A stretch of DNA of 64,000 nt, taken from NCBI GenBank assembly GCA_021818425.1, contig JAKAEC010000004.1:20237-84236 (forward strand), read 5' to 3'. The notes beneath the pieces are model-generated. The model did not search any database and was not told the origin of the DNA. It saw only the letters and a program-made list of their open reading frames with translations. The position numbers were made by a program, and so were the translations under genes. Shown here piece by piece: positions 19,373 to 28,817 of this stretch. Within the stretch, counting starts at the first letter, position 1, and every line of letters starts with the position of its first letter. Origin of the DNA: Pseudomonadota bacterium (lineage in GTDB: Bacteria; Pseudomonadota; Alphaproteobacteria; Acetobacterales; Acetobacteraceae).

Positions 19373-20781
19373 GCTGGATTTCACGCTTCAAACCGCAGCC
19401 GGCCTCGTTATCCAGCAAGGTGCTATGGTGTACAGTTGCCTCGATCCTGCTCATTGAAATCCTGGCAATGATCCCGGTTCTGGGGCAACAACGCAAACAT
19501 TGGATGGACGACACCGCGCGTCGCGCCGATATCACCGCAAGCGCACTACAAGCCTCACCCGCCGCCGATGCCAGCCGCCTATTACAGCTAGCTGGCATCC
19601 AACACCTGACGTTGATTTATTCCCGCAGACAAACACAGAGTTGGCAGATACCGAGCTTTAAGCCCGGCACATTTCCACTTGTCGTGCCCGGTGACGCTTC
19701 CATCGCCCAAGACGCATGGAGCGCCTGTCGGCGGATCATCGGATATGCCCCGGCTGAGGAAACAATCAAGTTTTCCTCAACGGCATTCCCGGGCGAGACG
19801 ATGGCTGTCGTACTCGATACCGCACCGCTGACAGCCATGCTCCGGACTTACGTGCGCATTGCCTTGGGCATGATCGTCATCCTCGCGCTGCTCTCTGGGC
19901 TTCTGGTTTATACCGTACTCAATTGGCTGCTGGTGCGGCCGATGGAGGTTCTTACCGCGGCAATCATCCGCTTCCGCGAGGCGCCTGAAGAAGCTAATAT
20001 CAGCGGCTTGGACTGGCTGGCCGCACGGCCAAAGGACGACATTTCCTCGGCCGCCCTCGAACTGAAATATATGCAGGAAGAACTGCGTGCGGCCCTCTGG
20101 CGGAATGCGCGGCTAGCAGCAGTGGGCACGGCCGTCGCAAAAATCGCTCATGATCTACGCAATATCCTCACCTCTGCCCTACTCGTCGCCGACCGGCTTC
20201 AAGACGTGGACGACCCCGTGGTCAGGCGCGCCGCCGGAACCCTCATCCCATCAGTGGAACGCGCAGCGCATCTAGTGAGCAGAACGGTAGACTTCGCACG
20301 TGAAGGCCGAATGCCGGTCAATCGTACAGCCGTATGTATTCGTGCCCTTATCGACGACGTTATTCAGACATTGGCACCGGAGGGTGCTCCCTGGACGATC
20401 GAGAACAGGGTACCCTTGTCGCTCGTGCTGCCCTTGGACCGTGACCACTTATATCGTGTCTTTACCAACCTGATTCGCAACGCCACTGAGGCGGGCGCCA
20501 CAAGGGTTCGCCTGAGCACGCAAAACTATGACGGCCAAACATGGCTAAGCGTGGCCGATAACGGGCCTGGCCTGCCGGAACGCGCTAGGATCAATCTTTT
20601 CAAGCCATTTGCCGGCGCTGCCCGCAACGGCGGCACGGGCCTTGGCTTGACCATCGCACGCGATCTAATCCGCGCCCACGGTGGCGATCTGGTGCTGAAT
20701 CATACGGGACACGACGGCACAATTTTTTCCATGCTCCTTTCTGTGCAAGAAGTGCATGACCGGATGGCGACAGTTGCCTGA
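19369..20781 (+). CDS. Membrane sensor histidine kinase
   Basis: HAMP-like region, H-box AKIAHDLRNILTSALL, N box NLIRNATEAG, G boxes DNGPGLPERA / GGTGLGLTIARDLI; 4-nt overlap with the patatin gene. Confidence 0.92.
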   Translation: MSWISRFKPQPASLSSKVLWCTVASILLIEILAMIPVLGQQRKHWMDDTARRADITASALQASPAADASRLLQLAGIQHLTLIYSRRQTQSWQIPSFKPGTFPLVVPGDASIAQDAWSACRRIIGYAPAEETIKFSSTAFPGETMAVVLDTAPLTAMLRTYVRIALGMIVILALLSGLLVYTVLNWLLVRPMEVLTAAIIRFREAPEEANISGLDWLAARPKDDISSAALELKYMQEELRAALWRNARLAAVGTAVAKIAHDLRNILTSALLVADRLQDVDDPVVRRAAGTLIPSVERAAHLVSRTVDFAREGRMPVNRTAVCIRALIDDVIQTLAPEGAPWTIENRVPLSLVLPLDRDHLYRVFTNLIRNATEAGATRVRLSTQNYDGQTWLSVADNGPGLPERARINLFKPFAGAARNGGTGLGLTIARDLIRAHGGDLVLNHTGHDGTIFSMLLSVQEVHDRMATVA

Positions 20782-20929
20782 TCTCACCCGGCTAGTGCTG
20801 GGGGTATGACCTTGCCCTGAACCCCCAAAGTCTCAGAAATTATTTTTGACCCACGGTAGACGCATAGCAAAAACACGTTATTTTTTCTCCCTGATTGCAA
20901 TATACAAAAAAATCCTTTTCTAATCGTCT

Positions 20930-21502
20930 ATGCTTCCTTTGGCGCTTAACCCTTCATTCCTGCGGCTTGGTCTCGCCGGGTCCGGCCCGCTTGCCCGGCG
21001 CCGGCTGCAAGCACTGCTCCGAGCCGGAGCCGGGCGTAACCTGGACGTTTTCACATCCGACCCCGAACTTGCTCGCGAAACGGATGCCGCCGCCGTGCCA
21101 CGCCTGCCGGAGGCAGCCGATTTCAGCCGGCTGCACGTATTGTGGATCGTAGGGCTGGAGGAAACGACCTACCGGCCCTTGGCCGATGCTGCCCGCGCTG
21201 CGCGAGTGCTAGTGAATGTAGAGGACGTGCCAGAACTTTGTGATTTCCATTCGGTCGCTGAAATCCGCCGCGGTGATCTGCTGCTGACCGTCTCCACTAA
21301 CGGTCAGGCGCCCGGCTTAGCGGGCGTCATCCGCAAACGGCTGGAAGCATGCTTTCCTGAAAGCTGGGCAGCGCGCGTCAAAGAAATAGCGACGTTGCGG
21401 AAGGGCTGGAGCGAGGAACGACTGCCGATGCCCGAGGTGGCGCAGCGCATTGACACAATTGTAGAAGCGCGCTGTTGGCTCAGTTGCCAAAGGCAGGGCT
21501 GA
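20930..21502 (+). CDS. Precorrin-2 dehydrogenase/sirohydrochlorin ferrochelatase-like (CysG N-terminal) protein
   Basis: LGLAGSGPLARRRLQALLRAGA, VLVNVEDVPELCDFHSVAEIRRGDLLLTVSTNGQAPGLAGVIRKRLE. Confidence 0.9.
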   Translation: MLPLALNPSFLRLGLAGSGPLARRRLQALLRAGAGRNLDVFTSDPELARETDAAAVPRLPEAADFSRLHVLWIVGLEETTYRPLADAARAARVLVNVEDVPELCDFHSVAEIRRGDLLLTVSTNGQAPGLAGVIRKRLEACFPESWAARVKEIATLRKGWSEERLPMPEVAQRIDTIVEARCWLSCQRQG

Positions 21503-21562
21503 TAGCCCGTTATCTCATTGTTCGCAAAGACCGGCCTTCGCGGCCATTCGGATATTTTCCTT

Positions 21563-22276
21563 ATGCTCGACAACCTGCCCTCCCCCGCCGAAAGTATTTC
21601 GGTTCTGCGCAACGCCATTACCCACCAGTTTCCTGGTAGGATTGCGCTGGTCTCATCATTTGGCGCGGAATCCGCCGTCCTACTGCACATGGCCTCACAA
21701 ATCGACACCGCCCTACCGGTTATTTTTCTCGATACCGGCAAGCTGTTTCCGGAAACCCTGGCCTATCGCGATGCGCTAATTGCGGCGCTGAGCCTGACCG
21801 ACGTCCGGTCGATCCAACCCTCTGGCAAACAGCTTGCGGCTTACGATCCTGACGGACGGCTGTGGGAAAAAGACCCAGATTTATGCTGTGCAATCCGCAA
21901 GACCAACCCATTGGACGATGCGTTGGAGGGTTTCGAAGCCTGGGTCACCGGCCGTAAACGAAACCAATCCTCCACACGCGCGAATCTGCAACTGCAGGAG
22001 ATAGGTGCCGACGGGCGCATCACCGTCAACCCTCTGGCGTTCTGGGATGACACGATGCTGGAAGCCTATTTTACAGCACATAGCCTACCTCGGCACCCGC
22101 TTGAGGCGGGGGGCTATACCTCCATCGGCTGCGCCACCTGCACGGTAAAGCCGCTTCCCGGTGAGGATAAACGCTCTGGCCGCTGGGCAGGGCAGGGCAA
22201 GGTTGAATGCGGTATCCACATGCCACGCGCCATGACCAAGCCAGATTGGCCGGAAAACCTCACATTCGACGTCTAA
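21563..22276 (+). CDS. cysH: Phosphoadenylyl-/adenylyl-sulfate reductase
   Basis: LVSSFGAESAVLLHMAS, VIFLDTGKLFPETLAYRD, DLCCAIRK, GYTSIGCATCT. Confidence 0.93.
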   Translation: MLDNLPSPAESISVLRNAITHQFPGRIALVSSFGAESAVLLHMASQIDTALPVIFLDTGKLFPETLAYRDALIAALSLTDVRSIQPSGKQLAAYDPDGRLWEKDPDLCCAIRKTNPLDDALEGFEAWVTGRKRNQSSTRANLQLQEIGADGRITVNPLAFWDDTMLEAYFTAHSLPRHPLEAGGYTSIGCATCTVKPLPGEDKRSGRWAGQGKVECGIHMPRAMTKPDWPENLTFDV

Positions 22277-22426
22277 AGGGCGGCCGCGATGGCCGTGCCC
22301 GCTATGCTGCGGCGCAGTACAACAGCTTTACATAAGGCCGTGGATTGAATAACGCTTCCGGCGTTGCGTCCCGTCAGGATAGCCGTCCTGATGCCCTTAG
22401 CTAGTCAAAACGAGAAGGTGAAGCAA

Positions 22427-23740
22427 ATGGCCCAATCCCCAACAAGCAAGCAGGTCGGCACGGCGACGCTCACGTTTAACCAGAAGACCGCCACATTGCC
22501 CGTGCTGGCCGGCACACTCGGCTCCGAGTGTGTAGATGTACGCAAACTCCAGAGCGAGCTTGGCATGTTCACCTTCGATCCGAGTTACGGTGCCACGGCC
22601 TCTTGCGAAAGCTCAATCACCTATATCGACGGCGATGACGGTGTACTGCTCCACCGCGGCTACCCAATCGAACAGCTCGCGGAAAACTCATCCTTCCTTG
22701 AGGTGGCTTATCTGCTTCTCTACGGCTCGCTGCCCACCGCAACTGCGCTGGAAGCCTTTACTACCGGTATTACCCGCCACACCATGCTGCACGAACAGAT
22801 TCGCCGCTTTTGGGATGGTTTCCGCCGTGACGCGCACCCGATGGCGATGCTCTGCTCCGTCGTCGGCGCAATGTCCGCGTTCTATCCGGATAGCATCGAC
22901 ATTCACGACGCGCGCCAAAGGGAGGTTTCTGCGCATCGGTTGATCGCGAAAATGCCGACGATCACTGCCTGGGCGCATAAATACAATGCCGGCCAGCCTT
23001 TCATGTACCCGCGCAACGACCTCTCTTACGCGGAAAGCTTCCTTTATATGTTCCACGCCGTTCCGACCGAGACATACAAACCCAACCCGGTCCTCACCAA
23101 GGCGATGGACCGAATCCTGATCCTGCACGCGGATCACGAGCAAAACGCTTCTACCTCCACCGTACGCTTGGCGGGCTCCACTGGCACCAATCCCTTCGCC
23201 TGTGTCGCCGCGGGCATTGCCTCGCTCTGGGGCCCAGCCCATGGCGGCGCCAACGAGGCGGTGCTGAAAATGCTGGCAGAGATCGGTCACAAGGACAATA
23301 TCCCCGATTTCATCAAACAAGTGAAAGACAAAGACTCCAACGTAAAGCTGATGGGCTTCGGCCACCGCGTTTACAAAAACTACGATCCGCGTGCTAAGAT
23401 CATGCAGAAGACCTGTTACGAGGTTCTGGATGAACTTGGGATCAAGAACTCTCCTACGCTCGACCTTGCGATGGAGTTGGAGAAGATTGCCCTGGAGGAC
23501 GATTATTTCGTCTCCCGCAAGCTTTACCCGAATGTGGATTTCTATTCTGGCATCATTCTAAGCGCGATGGGCTTTCCCACAACCATGTTCACGCCCATCT
23601 TTGCGCTAGCCCGTACGGTCGGTTGGATCAGCCAGTGGAAGGAAATGATCGAGGACCCGACCTACCGGATCGGCCGTCCACGTCAGATCTATACCGGCGC
23701 TGCGCAGCGCGATTATGTGCCGCTCGACCAGCGTGGCTAA
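22427..23740 (+). CDS. gltA: Citrate synthase
   Basis: [54 protein letters not shown]. Start at MAQSPTSKQ (22427). Confidence 0.96.
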   Translation: MAQSPTSKQVGTATLTFNQKTATLPVLAGTLGSECVDVRKLQSELGMFTFDPSYGATASCESSITYIDGDDGVLLHRGYPIEQLAENSSFLEVAYLLLYGSLPTATALEAFTTGITRHTMLHEQIRRFWDGFRRDAHPMAMLCSVVGAMSAFYPDSIDIHDARQREVSAHRLIAKMPTITAWAHKYNAGQPFMYPRNDLSYAESFLYMFHAVPTETYKPNPVLTKAMDRILILHADHEQNASTSTVRLAGSTGTNPFACVAAGIASLWGPAHGGANEAVLKMLAEIGHKDNIPDFIKQVKDKDSNVKLMGFGHRVYKNYDPRAKIMQKTCYEVLDELGIKNSPTLDLAMELEKIALEDDYFVSRKLYPNVDFYSGIILSAMGFPTTMFTPIFALARTVGWISQWKEMIEDPTYRIGRPRQIYTGAAQRDYVPLDQRG

Positions 23741-23817
23741 TGCGGCAACACCGCTCAAAGGCCAAGCTCTGAAATGGCCTGTCATTATAAAAGGAGCTCT
23801 CGATTGTGAGCTAACTG

Positions 23818-23847
23818 TGTACCCCAGCCCAAACAAGCTGGGGTACA
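23818..23847 (+). other. Perfect 11-bp stem hairpin TGTACCCCAGC-CCAAACAA-GCTGGGGTACA
   Basis: Exact inverted repeat 78 bp after gltA, without a following U-tract. Confidence 0.7.
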
Positions 23848-24077
23848 GAAGACGATCCAAACATTAAATGGATACGAATAGCAAACCCATCTTATGTTAC
23901 CCGGTATTGGTGTTCCAATCGCAAAATTCGTAACATCAAATTTTCTGTAAATCAGGACATTAATATAGTGATTCTAATGAGAGTCTGATCCCAAAATACG
24001 CGACATTTCAAATCACAAATTTAGGAATAGTCATATTGGGAGCGCAGTAGCAAACCGATTTCCAGCTCTTTTGCGTA

Positions 24078-24465
24078 TCAACTCGCCTCCAGCGTCACAT
24101 TATAGGCCACAAAAACCTGCCAAGCCCCCAGGTGAAGATCGTGCCGACATTGCCGAAGCTGAGACCTTTGGCGAATTGCAGAGCCATCTGACCACCATAA
24201 ATTATGCCCGTTTCTAGCTCAGCGCTATACAGACGACATCAATGATGCCGTCCCTTTGGCTGGTATTAATGCTGAAGCTGAAGGTGATCTCAGGCAGAGA
24301 GCGCTGTTCTAACTCATGTCCATCACGGCCTGCGCACCACCCAAGTGCTTCAAGAAATTCGGGCGGGCAAAACGGTATCCAGCGCGCGGTCCGCAGGGCC
24401 GCACCAAGACCCTTGCCTCATCCGCCAGGGCAGCGTAAGCCCCGGCCTCACGATCATTCAGAATT
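24078..24465 (-). pseudogene. Possible decayed coding remnant of unknown family
   Basis: Protein-like segments in shifting frames on the minus strand: LNDREAGAYAALADEARVLVRPCGPRAGYRFARPNFLKHLGGAQAV, GHELEQRSLPEITFSFSINTSQRDGIIDVVCIALS*, ELETGIIYGGQMALQFAKGLSFGNVGTIFTWG, WQVFVAYNVTLEAS*. Confidence 0.3.
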
Positions 24466-24484
24466 CAATCCGCAAGGCAGTTAC

Positions 24485-25051
24485 ATGAAGCAGCAGGCTA
24501 ACCTTATCCGCGCCGGCCAGGTCATCGAGCACGAAGGTGCACGCTGGACTGTGCTGAAGCAGCAGATTATCACCCCAGGCAAGGGCGGCGCCTTCATCCA
24601 GGTAGAAATGCGTAACCTAAAGACCGGCAACAAAACCAATGAACGCTGGCGCACAGCCGACACCGTGGAACGCCTAACCACCGAGGACCGCGACTACACC
24701 TATTCTTACACCGACGGCGACAATCTGGTGCTGATGGACCCTGAGACCTTCGAGCAGTTCATGGTGCCCTCCGCCATCCTAGGAGACTCCGCACCCTTCC
24801 TGCAGGACAACATGCCCGTTTCCGTGGCGCTAGTGGAGGGCGATCCGGTTGGCATCACGCTGCCACCACATGCCACACTGGAAGTTGTCGAGGCGGACCC
24901 AGTGGTAAAAGGGCAAACCGCCTCCTCATCCTACAAACCAGCCAAGCTATCCAACGGCGTGAAGACGCTGGTGCCCCCCTTCATTGAGGCCGGTGAGCGC
25001 ATCGTCGTGCGCACAGAGGATGGCTCCTATGTCGAGCGCGCCAAGGGCTAA
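24485..25051 (+). CDS. efp: Elongation factor P
   Basis: MKQQANLIRAGQVIEHEGARWTVLKQQIITPGKGGAFIQVEMRNLKTGNK. Start at 24485 rather than ORF-track 24242. Confidence 0.95.
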   Translation: MKQQANLIRAGQVIEHEGARWTVLKQQIITPGKGGAFIQVEMRNLKTGNKTNERWRTADTVERLTTEDRDYTYSYTDGDNLVLMDPETFEQFMVPSAILGDSAPFLQDNMPVSVALVEGDPVGITLPPHATLEVVEADPVVKGQTASSSYKPAKLSNGVKTLVPPFIEAGERIVVRTEDGSYVERAKG

Positions 25052-25075
25052 CTGCACAACGTAATGAGATTTGTC

Positions 25076-25109
25076 CGGGCGGATGGGGCGACCCGCCGCC
25101 CGTTTTTTT
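25076..25109 (+). terminator. Intrinsic terminator after efp
   Basis: CGGGCGG...CCGCCCG stem followed by TTTTTTT. Confidence 0.85.
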
Positions 25110-25128
25110 GTCAGAGGATTGTTTCGCC

Positions 25129-25956
25129 ATGATGCCACGCCTTTCCGCGCATATGACGGTGATGCACAACGCCGCGAACAAGGCCGCAAAGCGCCTACTC
25201 CGCGATTTCATGGAAGTTGAGAACCTTCAGGTGTCGGTGAAGGGGCCGGGCGACTTCGTTAGCCAAGCAGATATGCGCGCCGAGCAGACACTGCGCGAGG
25301 AACTGGAAAAGGCCCGCCCCGGCTATGGCTTTCTGATGGAGGAAAGCGGCGCTTCTGGCTCGGATAAATGGACTTGGCGCTGGGTTGTGGACCCATTAGA
25401 CGGTACTACAAATTTCCTACACGGCATCCCGCATTGGGCCATCTCCATCGCACTCGAAAAACGCTTGACCGACGGTAGCAGCGAAATCAATGCCGCCGTG
25501 ATCTACTCCCCAGTCAATGGCGAGATGTTCTGGGCAGAGAAGGGTATGGGCGCCTATCTCAACGACAAGCGACTGCGCGTTTCCGCAAGACGCGATCTGC
25601 GCGAGGCGCTTTTCGCTACTGGCATTCCCTTTGCCGCCACCTCCTCAGGTAACCGCCTAGCCTTCGCCCGTACGCTGGGCGCGCTGATGCCCGCTACAGC
25701 TGGCGTCCGCCGCTTTGGCTCCGCAGCATTAGACCTAGCCTGGGTGGCGGCCGGACGTTACGACGGTTATTGGGAAATGGGCATCAAACCTTGGGACATC
25801 GCGGCTGGCATGCTTATCGTGAGAGAAGCTGGCGGCTACGCCACCGATGGCGTTGGCCGGGACAATATCGAAGAAGTGGTCGTGGCAGCCAACCCGCATC
25901 TCCATCCGAAGCTCCTGGAGGTGGTGCAGGACGGTCTGGCGGCCAGGCGGGGTTAA
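25129..25956 (+). CDS. suhB: Inositol monophosphatase family protein
   Basis: VVDPLDGTTNFLHGIPHWAISIAL; GYWEMGIKPWDIAAGMLIVREAGG. Confidence 0.93.
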   Translation: MMPRLSAHMTVMHNAANKAAKRLLRDFMEVENLQVSVKGPGDFVSQADMRAEQTLREELEKARPGYGFLMEESGASGSDKWTWRWVVDPLDGTTNFLHGIPHWAISIALEKRLTDGSSEINAAVIYSPVNGEMFWAEKGMGAYLNDKRLRVSARRDLREALFATGIPFAATSSGNRLAFARTLGALMPATAGVRRFGSAALDLAWVAAGRYDGYWEMGIKPWDIAAGMLIVREAGGYATDGVGRDNIEEVVVAANPHLHPKLLEVVQDGLAARRG

Positions 25957-25972
25957 GGCTAGGCTGCCGGGC

Positions 25973-26566
25973 GTGAAGACTTCGTACTGGCTGCCCTTCC
26001 TCGTCGCCCTCGTCCCGACTTGCGCCTACGCGCAAGTGACGGTGAATCCCGCCGCCCTACAGCAATTGCAGGGTTTACCCCAGGCCACACCATCAGTCGG
26101 AAAGCAGTCCGCCTTAGCTAAGCCGGTTTTAGGCAAGCCAGCGGCGCATCCTTCGCTTCGCACCAGGCTGAAAGTGCTTTCACCTACGAAGCCAACTAAG
26201 CCGCCCCCGTCAGCAAAAGAACAAGCCGCGCCCGTACCGCCCCCCCCCGTGCCCGCCAAACCCGCGGCGTGGCCTGTCGCGCGCATCAAATTCGCCCCGG
26301 GCAAAGCGACGCTGCCCACCGGCGCCGCCGCTACGCTCAAGCCGTTTTGTACCTCGGGCACAGAGATTCAAATCGTCGCCCACGCACCGTCCGACCCATC
26401 CGACCCGTCCGGCGCGATGCGGCTTTCGCTAAATCGCGCATTCGCCATCCGCGATGCGCTGGCCGCCTGCGGCGTGCCCACACAGAATATCATCCCGCGC
26501 GCCGCTGGCAATGTGCCTGGCGCAGACGACAATGAAGCCCTTATCGGAGCGAGCGCCGCGCCATGA
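25973..26566 (+). CDS. Exported proline-rich protein with weak OmpA-like C-terminal domain
   Basis: GTG at 25973: VKTSYWLPFLVALVPTCAYAQ signal peptide, proline-rich linker, then ARIKFAPGKATLP...LNRAFAIRDALAACGVPTQNIIPRAAG. Confidence 0.65.
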   Translation: MKTSYWLPFLVALVPTCAYAQVTVNPAALQQLQGLPQATPSVGKQSALAKPVLGKPAAHPSLRTRLKVLSPTKPTKPPPSAKEQAAPVPPPPVPAKPAAWPVARIKFAPGKATLPTGAAATLKPFCTSGTEIQIVAHAPSDPSDPSGAMRLSLNRAFAIRDALAACGVPTQNIIPRAAGNVPGADDNEALIGASAAP

Positions 26567-27702
26567 CCAAGCCGACCAGCTACCTTATCCGCATGATCCT
26601 GTTCTGCGTAGTGGTTTATGGTGGTGCGGCGGCGCTCTCGCCTACGCTGGCGCATTTCTTCATGGCCAATCCGGTCATCAACTCCGTTATATTTGCGGTT
26701 GAGATCTTCGGCGTATTCTGGAACATTCGGCAAGTGCAGAAACTCTACCCGGAGGCTGCCTGGGTGGAGGAATTCCGCCGTAACCGCCAGAAGCTGGTGG
26801 AGGCCACGCCGCCGGCGCTCCTTGCCCCTATGGCCCGCATGCTTCACGGCCGAGCGGATGGCGAGCGGCGGATCACCCTTTCCGGTCAGTCGATGCGTAC
26901 TATTCTGGACGGCGTTTCCTCCCGGCTCGATGAATCCCGTGAACTTTCGCGCTACATCACCGGGGTAATGATCTTCCTCGGCTTGCTCGGCACCTTTTGG
27001 GGGCTATTACATACCGTCTCCTCTGTCGCGCAAGTCATCAACGGCATGAACCTCGCGGGCGGAGATGTAAACGCGATGTTCGCGCAACTCAAATCTGGCC
27101 TCGCCAAACCTCTAGCTGGCATGGGCACGGCCTTCTCCGCCTCGATGTTCGGCCTTTCCGGCGCGCTGATCCTGGGCTTTCTAGATCTCACTGCCGGGCA
27201 AGCGATGAACCGTTTCTTCAATGAGCTAGAGGAATGGCTGGCCACCTTGACGCGACTTGGCACCGGCGCCCTCGGCGGTGACGGTGAGACCAGCGTGCCC
27301 GCCTATGTGCAGGCCCTGCTGGAACAAACCGCAGAGAACATGGAACAACTGCAACGCATGCTAGCCCGCGGCGAGGACAGCCGTGTTCAGGGCAACAACG
27401 CCCTGCGCGTCCTAACTGACCGCATGGCCGATCTCGGCGACACGCTGCGCCTACAGCATCAGCTGATGGAAAAAGTGGCCAGCGCGCAACTCTCGCTCTC
27501 CCCCGCCCTGACTAGACTGTCCGATGCACAGAACAGCGGCGACGATATCTCCCGTGCGCATCTGCGCAATATAGAACTACTGTTGAACCGTTTCATGACC
27601 GAGGCCGAACAGGCTCGCAACCAGGCCATCACGGATCTACGCGGCGACCTTCGTCTGCTCACGCGCACTCTTTCAACGAGGCTGGAGGAGCCGAGATCAT
27701 GA
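26563..27702 (+). CDS. MotA/TolQ/ExbB-family proton channel protein
   Basis: GVMIFLGLLGTFWGLLHTVSSVAQVI and LAKPLAGMGTAFSASMFGLSGALILGF; C-terminal coiled-coil-like region. Confidence 0.88.
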   Translation: MTKPTSYLIRMILFCVVVYGGAAALSPTLAHFFMANPVINSVIFAVEIFGVFWNIRQVQKLYPEAAWVEEFRRNRQKLVEATPPALLAPMARMLHGRADGERRITLSGQSMRTILDGVSSRLDESRELSRYITGVMIFLGLLGTFWGLLHTVSSVAQVINGMNLAGGDVNAMFAQLKSGLAKPLAGMGTAFSASMFGLSGALILGFLDLTAGQAMNRFFNELEEWLATLTRLGTGALGGDGETSVPAYVQALLEQTAENMEQLQRMLARGEDSRVQGNNALRVLTDRMADLGDTLRLQHQLMEKVASAQLSLSPALTRLSDAQNSGDDISRAHLRNIELLLNRFMTEAEQARNQAITDLRGDLRLLTRTLSTRLEEPRS

Positions 27703-28817
27703 GTCGGCGGCGCAGCAACGGCGCCAACGGTCTGGAAGCTTGGCCAGGCTACGTCGATGCGCTTTCCACATTGCTCATGGTCACCATCTTTGTGCTACTG
27801 GTGTTTGTGCTGGCAGAAGCCTTTCTTTCCAGCGCTCTGACAGGATCGGACAATACGATCAGCCAGCTGAAGGAACAGGTTGCCGAGCTAACCAAAAGCC
27901 TCTCGATGGAAAGCTCGAAGGATGCCACCTTGTCGCAGGAACTGGCCGCACTAAATGCCCAACTAGCCGCTGCACAGACCGCGAATGCTAACCTCAGTCA
28001 GCAACTTTCCACTGCTAACTCAACTCTCTCGGGACTGCAGACAGCACAAACGTCCCTACAAAGCCAGCTTTCAAATGCCCAGGAGGCTCTAGCATCGGCC
28101 ACCGGACGCATCGCAATTTTGCAGGCGCAAGCGCCCAACAACAGCGATCTGCAATCCAAGCTCACCAACGCCCAAAAGCTAAACAAGCAGGATGCGGCGC
28201 AGATTGCACTGCTCAACCAACAGATGGCGGCCCTGCGCGCGCAACTTGCCGCGCTGCAAGTAGCATTGGATGCAGCCAAGACCGCTGACACAAAGGACAA
28301 GGTGCAGATCACGGACCTTGGCAAGCAGCTCAACGAGGCGCTGGCCCGGAAAGTTGAAGAGTTGCAGAAATATCAGAGCGTATTTTTCAAGACGCTCAGC
28401 CAAAGCCTGCAAGGTGAGAAGAATATAAAAGTCGTGGGAGATCGTTTTGTATTCGAAAGCGACATACTGTTTCCCGTGGATCAGGCCACTATCACCCCGG
28501 CGGGTAAGGCAGAGATTGGCCAGGTGGCAAGCGCCGTAAAGAAGATTGCCACTAAGATTCCGTCGAACGTCAACTGGGTACTTTCAGTAGACGGCTATGC
28601 CGATGCGCAACCGATCAAGGGCGGGCCGTATAAATCCAATTTTGACCTATCTGCCGCCCGCGCGCTAGCCGTACTGGATCTGCTTATCGCCGATGGAGTG
28701 CCAACAAACCGGCTGGTTACCTCTGCGATGGGTGCCAACGACCCCATCGCGACTGGCAATACCCCGGCGGACTATGCGCAAAACCGACGCATAGAATTCC
28801 GCCTCACAACGCCGTGA
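27699..28817 (+). CDS. MotB-like OmpA/peptidoglycan-binding protein with coiled coil
   Basis: Single TM AWPGYVDALSTLLMVTIFVLLVFVLAEAFL with membrane-proximal Asp, long coiled coil, C-terminal OmpA domain (DGYADAQPIKGG...FDLSAARALAVLDLLIADGVP...NRRIEFRL). Confidence 0.9.
   Translation: MSRRRSNGANGLEAWPGYVDALSTLLMVTIFVLLVFVLAEAFLSSALTGSDNTISQLKEQVAELTKSLSMESSKDATLSQELAALNAQLAAAQTANANLSQQLSTANSTLSGLQTAQTSLQSQLSNAQEALASATGRIAILQAQAPNNSDLQSKLTNAQKLNKQDAAQIALLNQQMAALRAQLAALQVALDAAKTADTKDKVQITDLGKQLNEALARKVEELQKYQSVFFKTLSQSLQGEKNIKVVGDRFVFESDILFPVDQATITPAGKAEIGQVASAVKKIATKIPSNVNWVLSVDGYADAQPIKGGPYKSNFDLSAARALAVLDLLIADGVPTNRLVTSAMGANDPIATGNTPADYAQNRRIEFRLTTP

Noticed and set aside
26236-26250. Run of C residues in the proline-rich exported protein as a phase-variable tract
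   Set aside because: Shorter (about 8 C) and embedded in a naturally CCN-rich proline linker, so composition explains it.
26563-28817. Zorya-type anti-phage system (ZorA/ZorB-like pair)
   Set aside because: Only the MotA-like and MotB/OmpA-like components are present. No ZorC/D/E-like, helicase or nuclease gene is adjacent and the neighbours are housekeeping genes (efp, suhB, folate cyclo-ligase).
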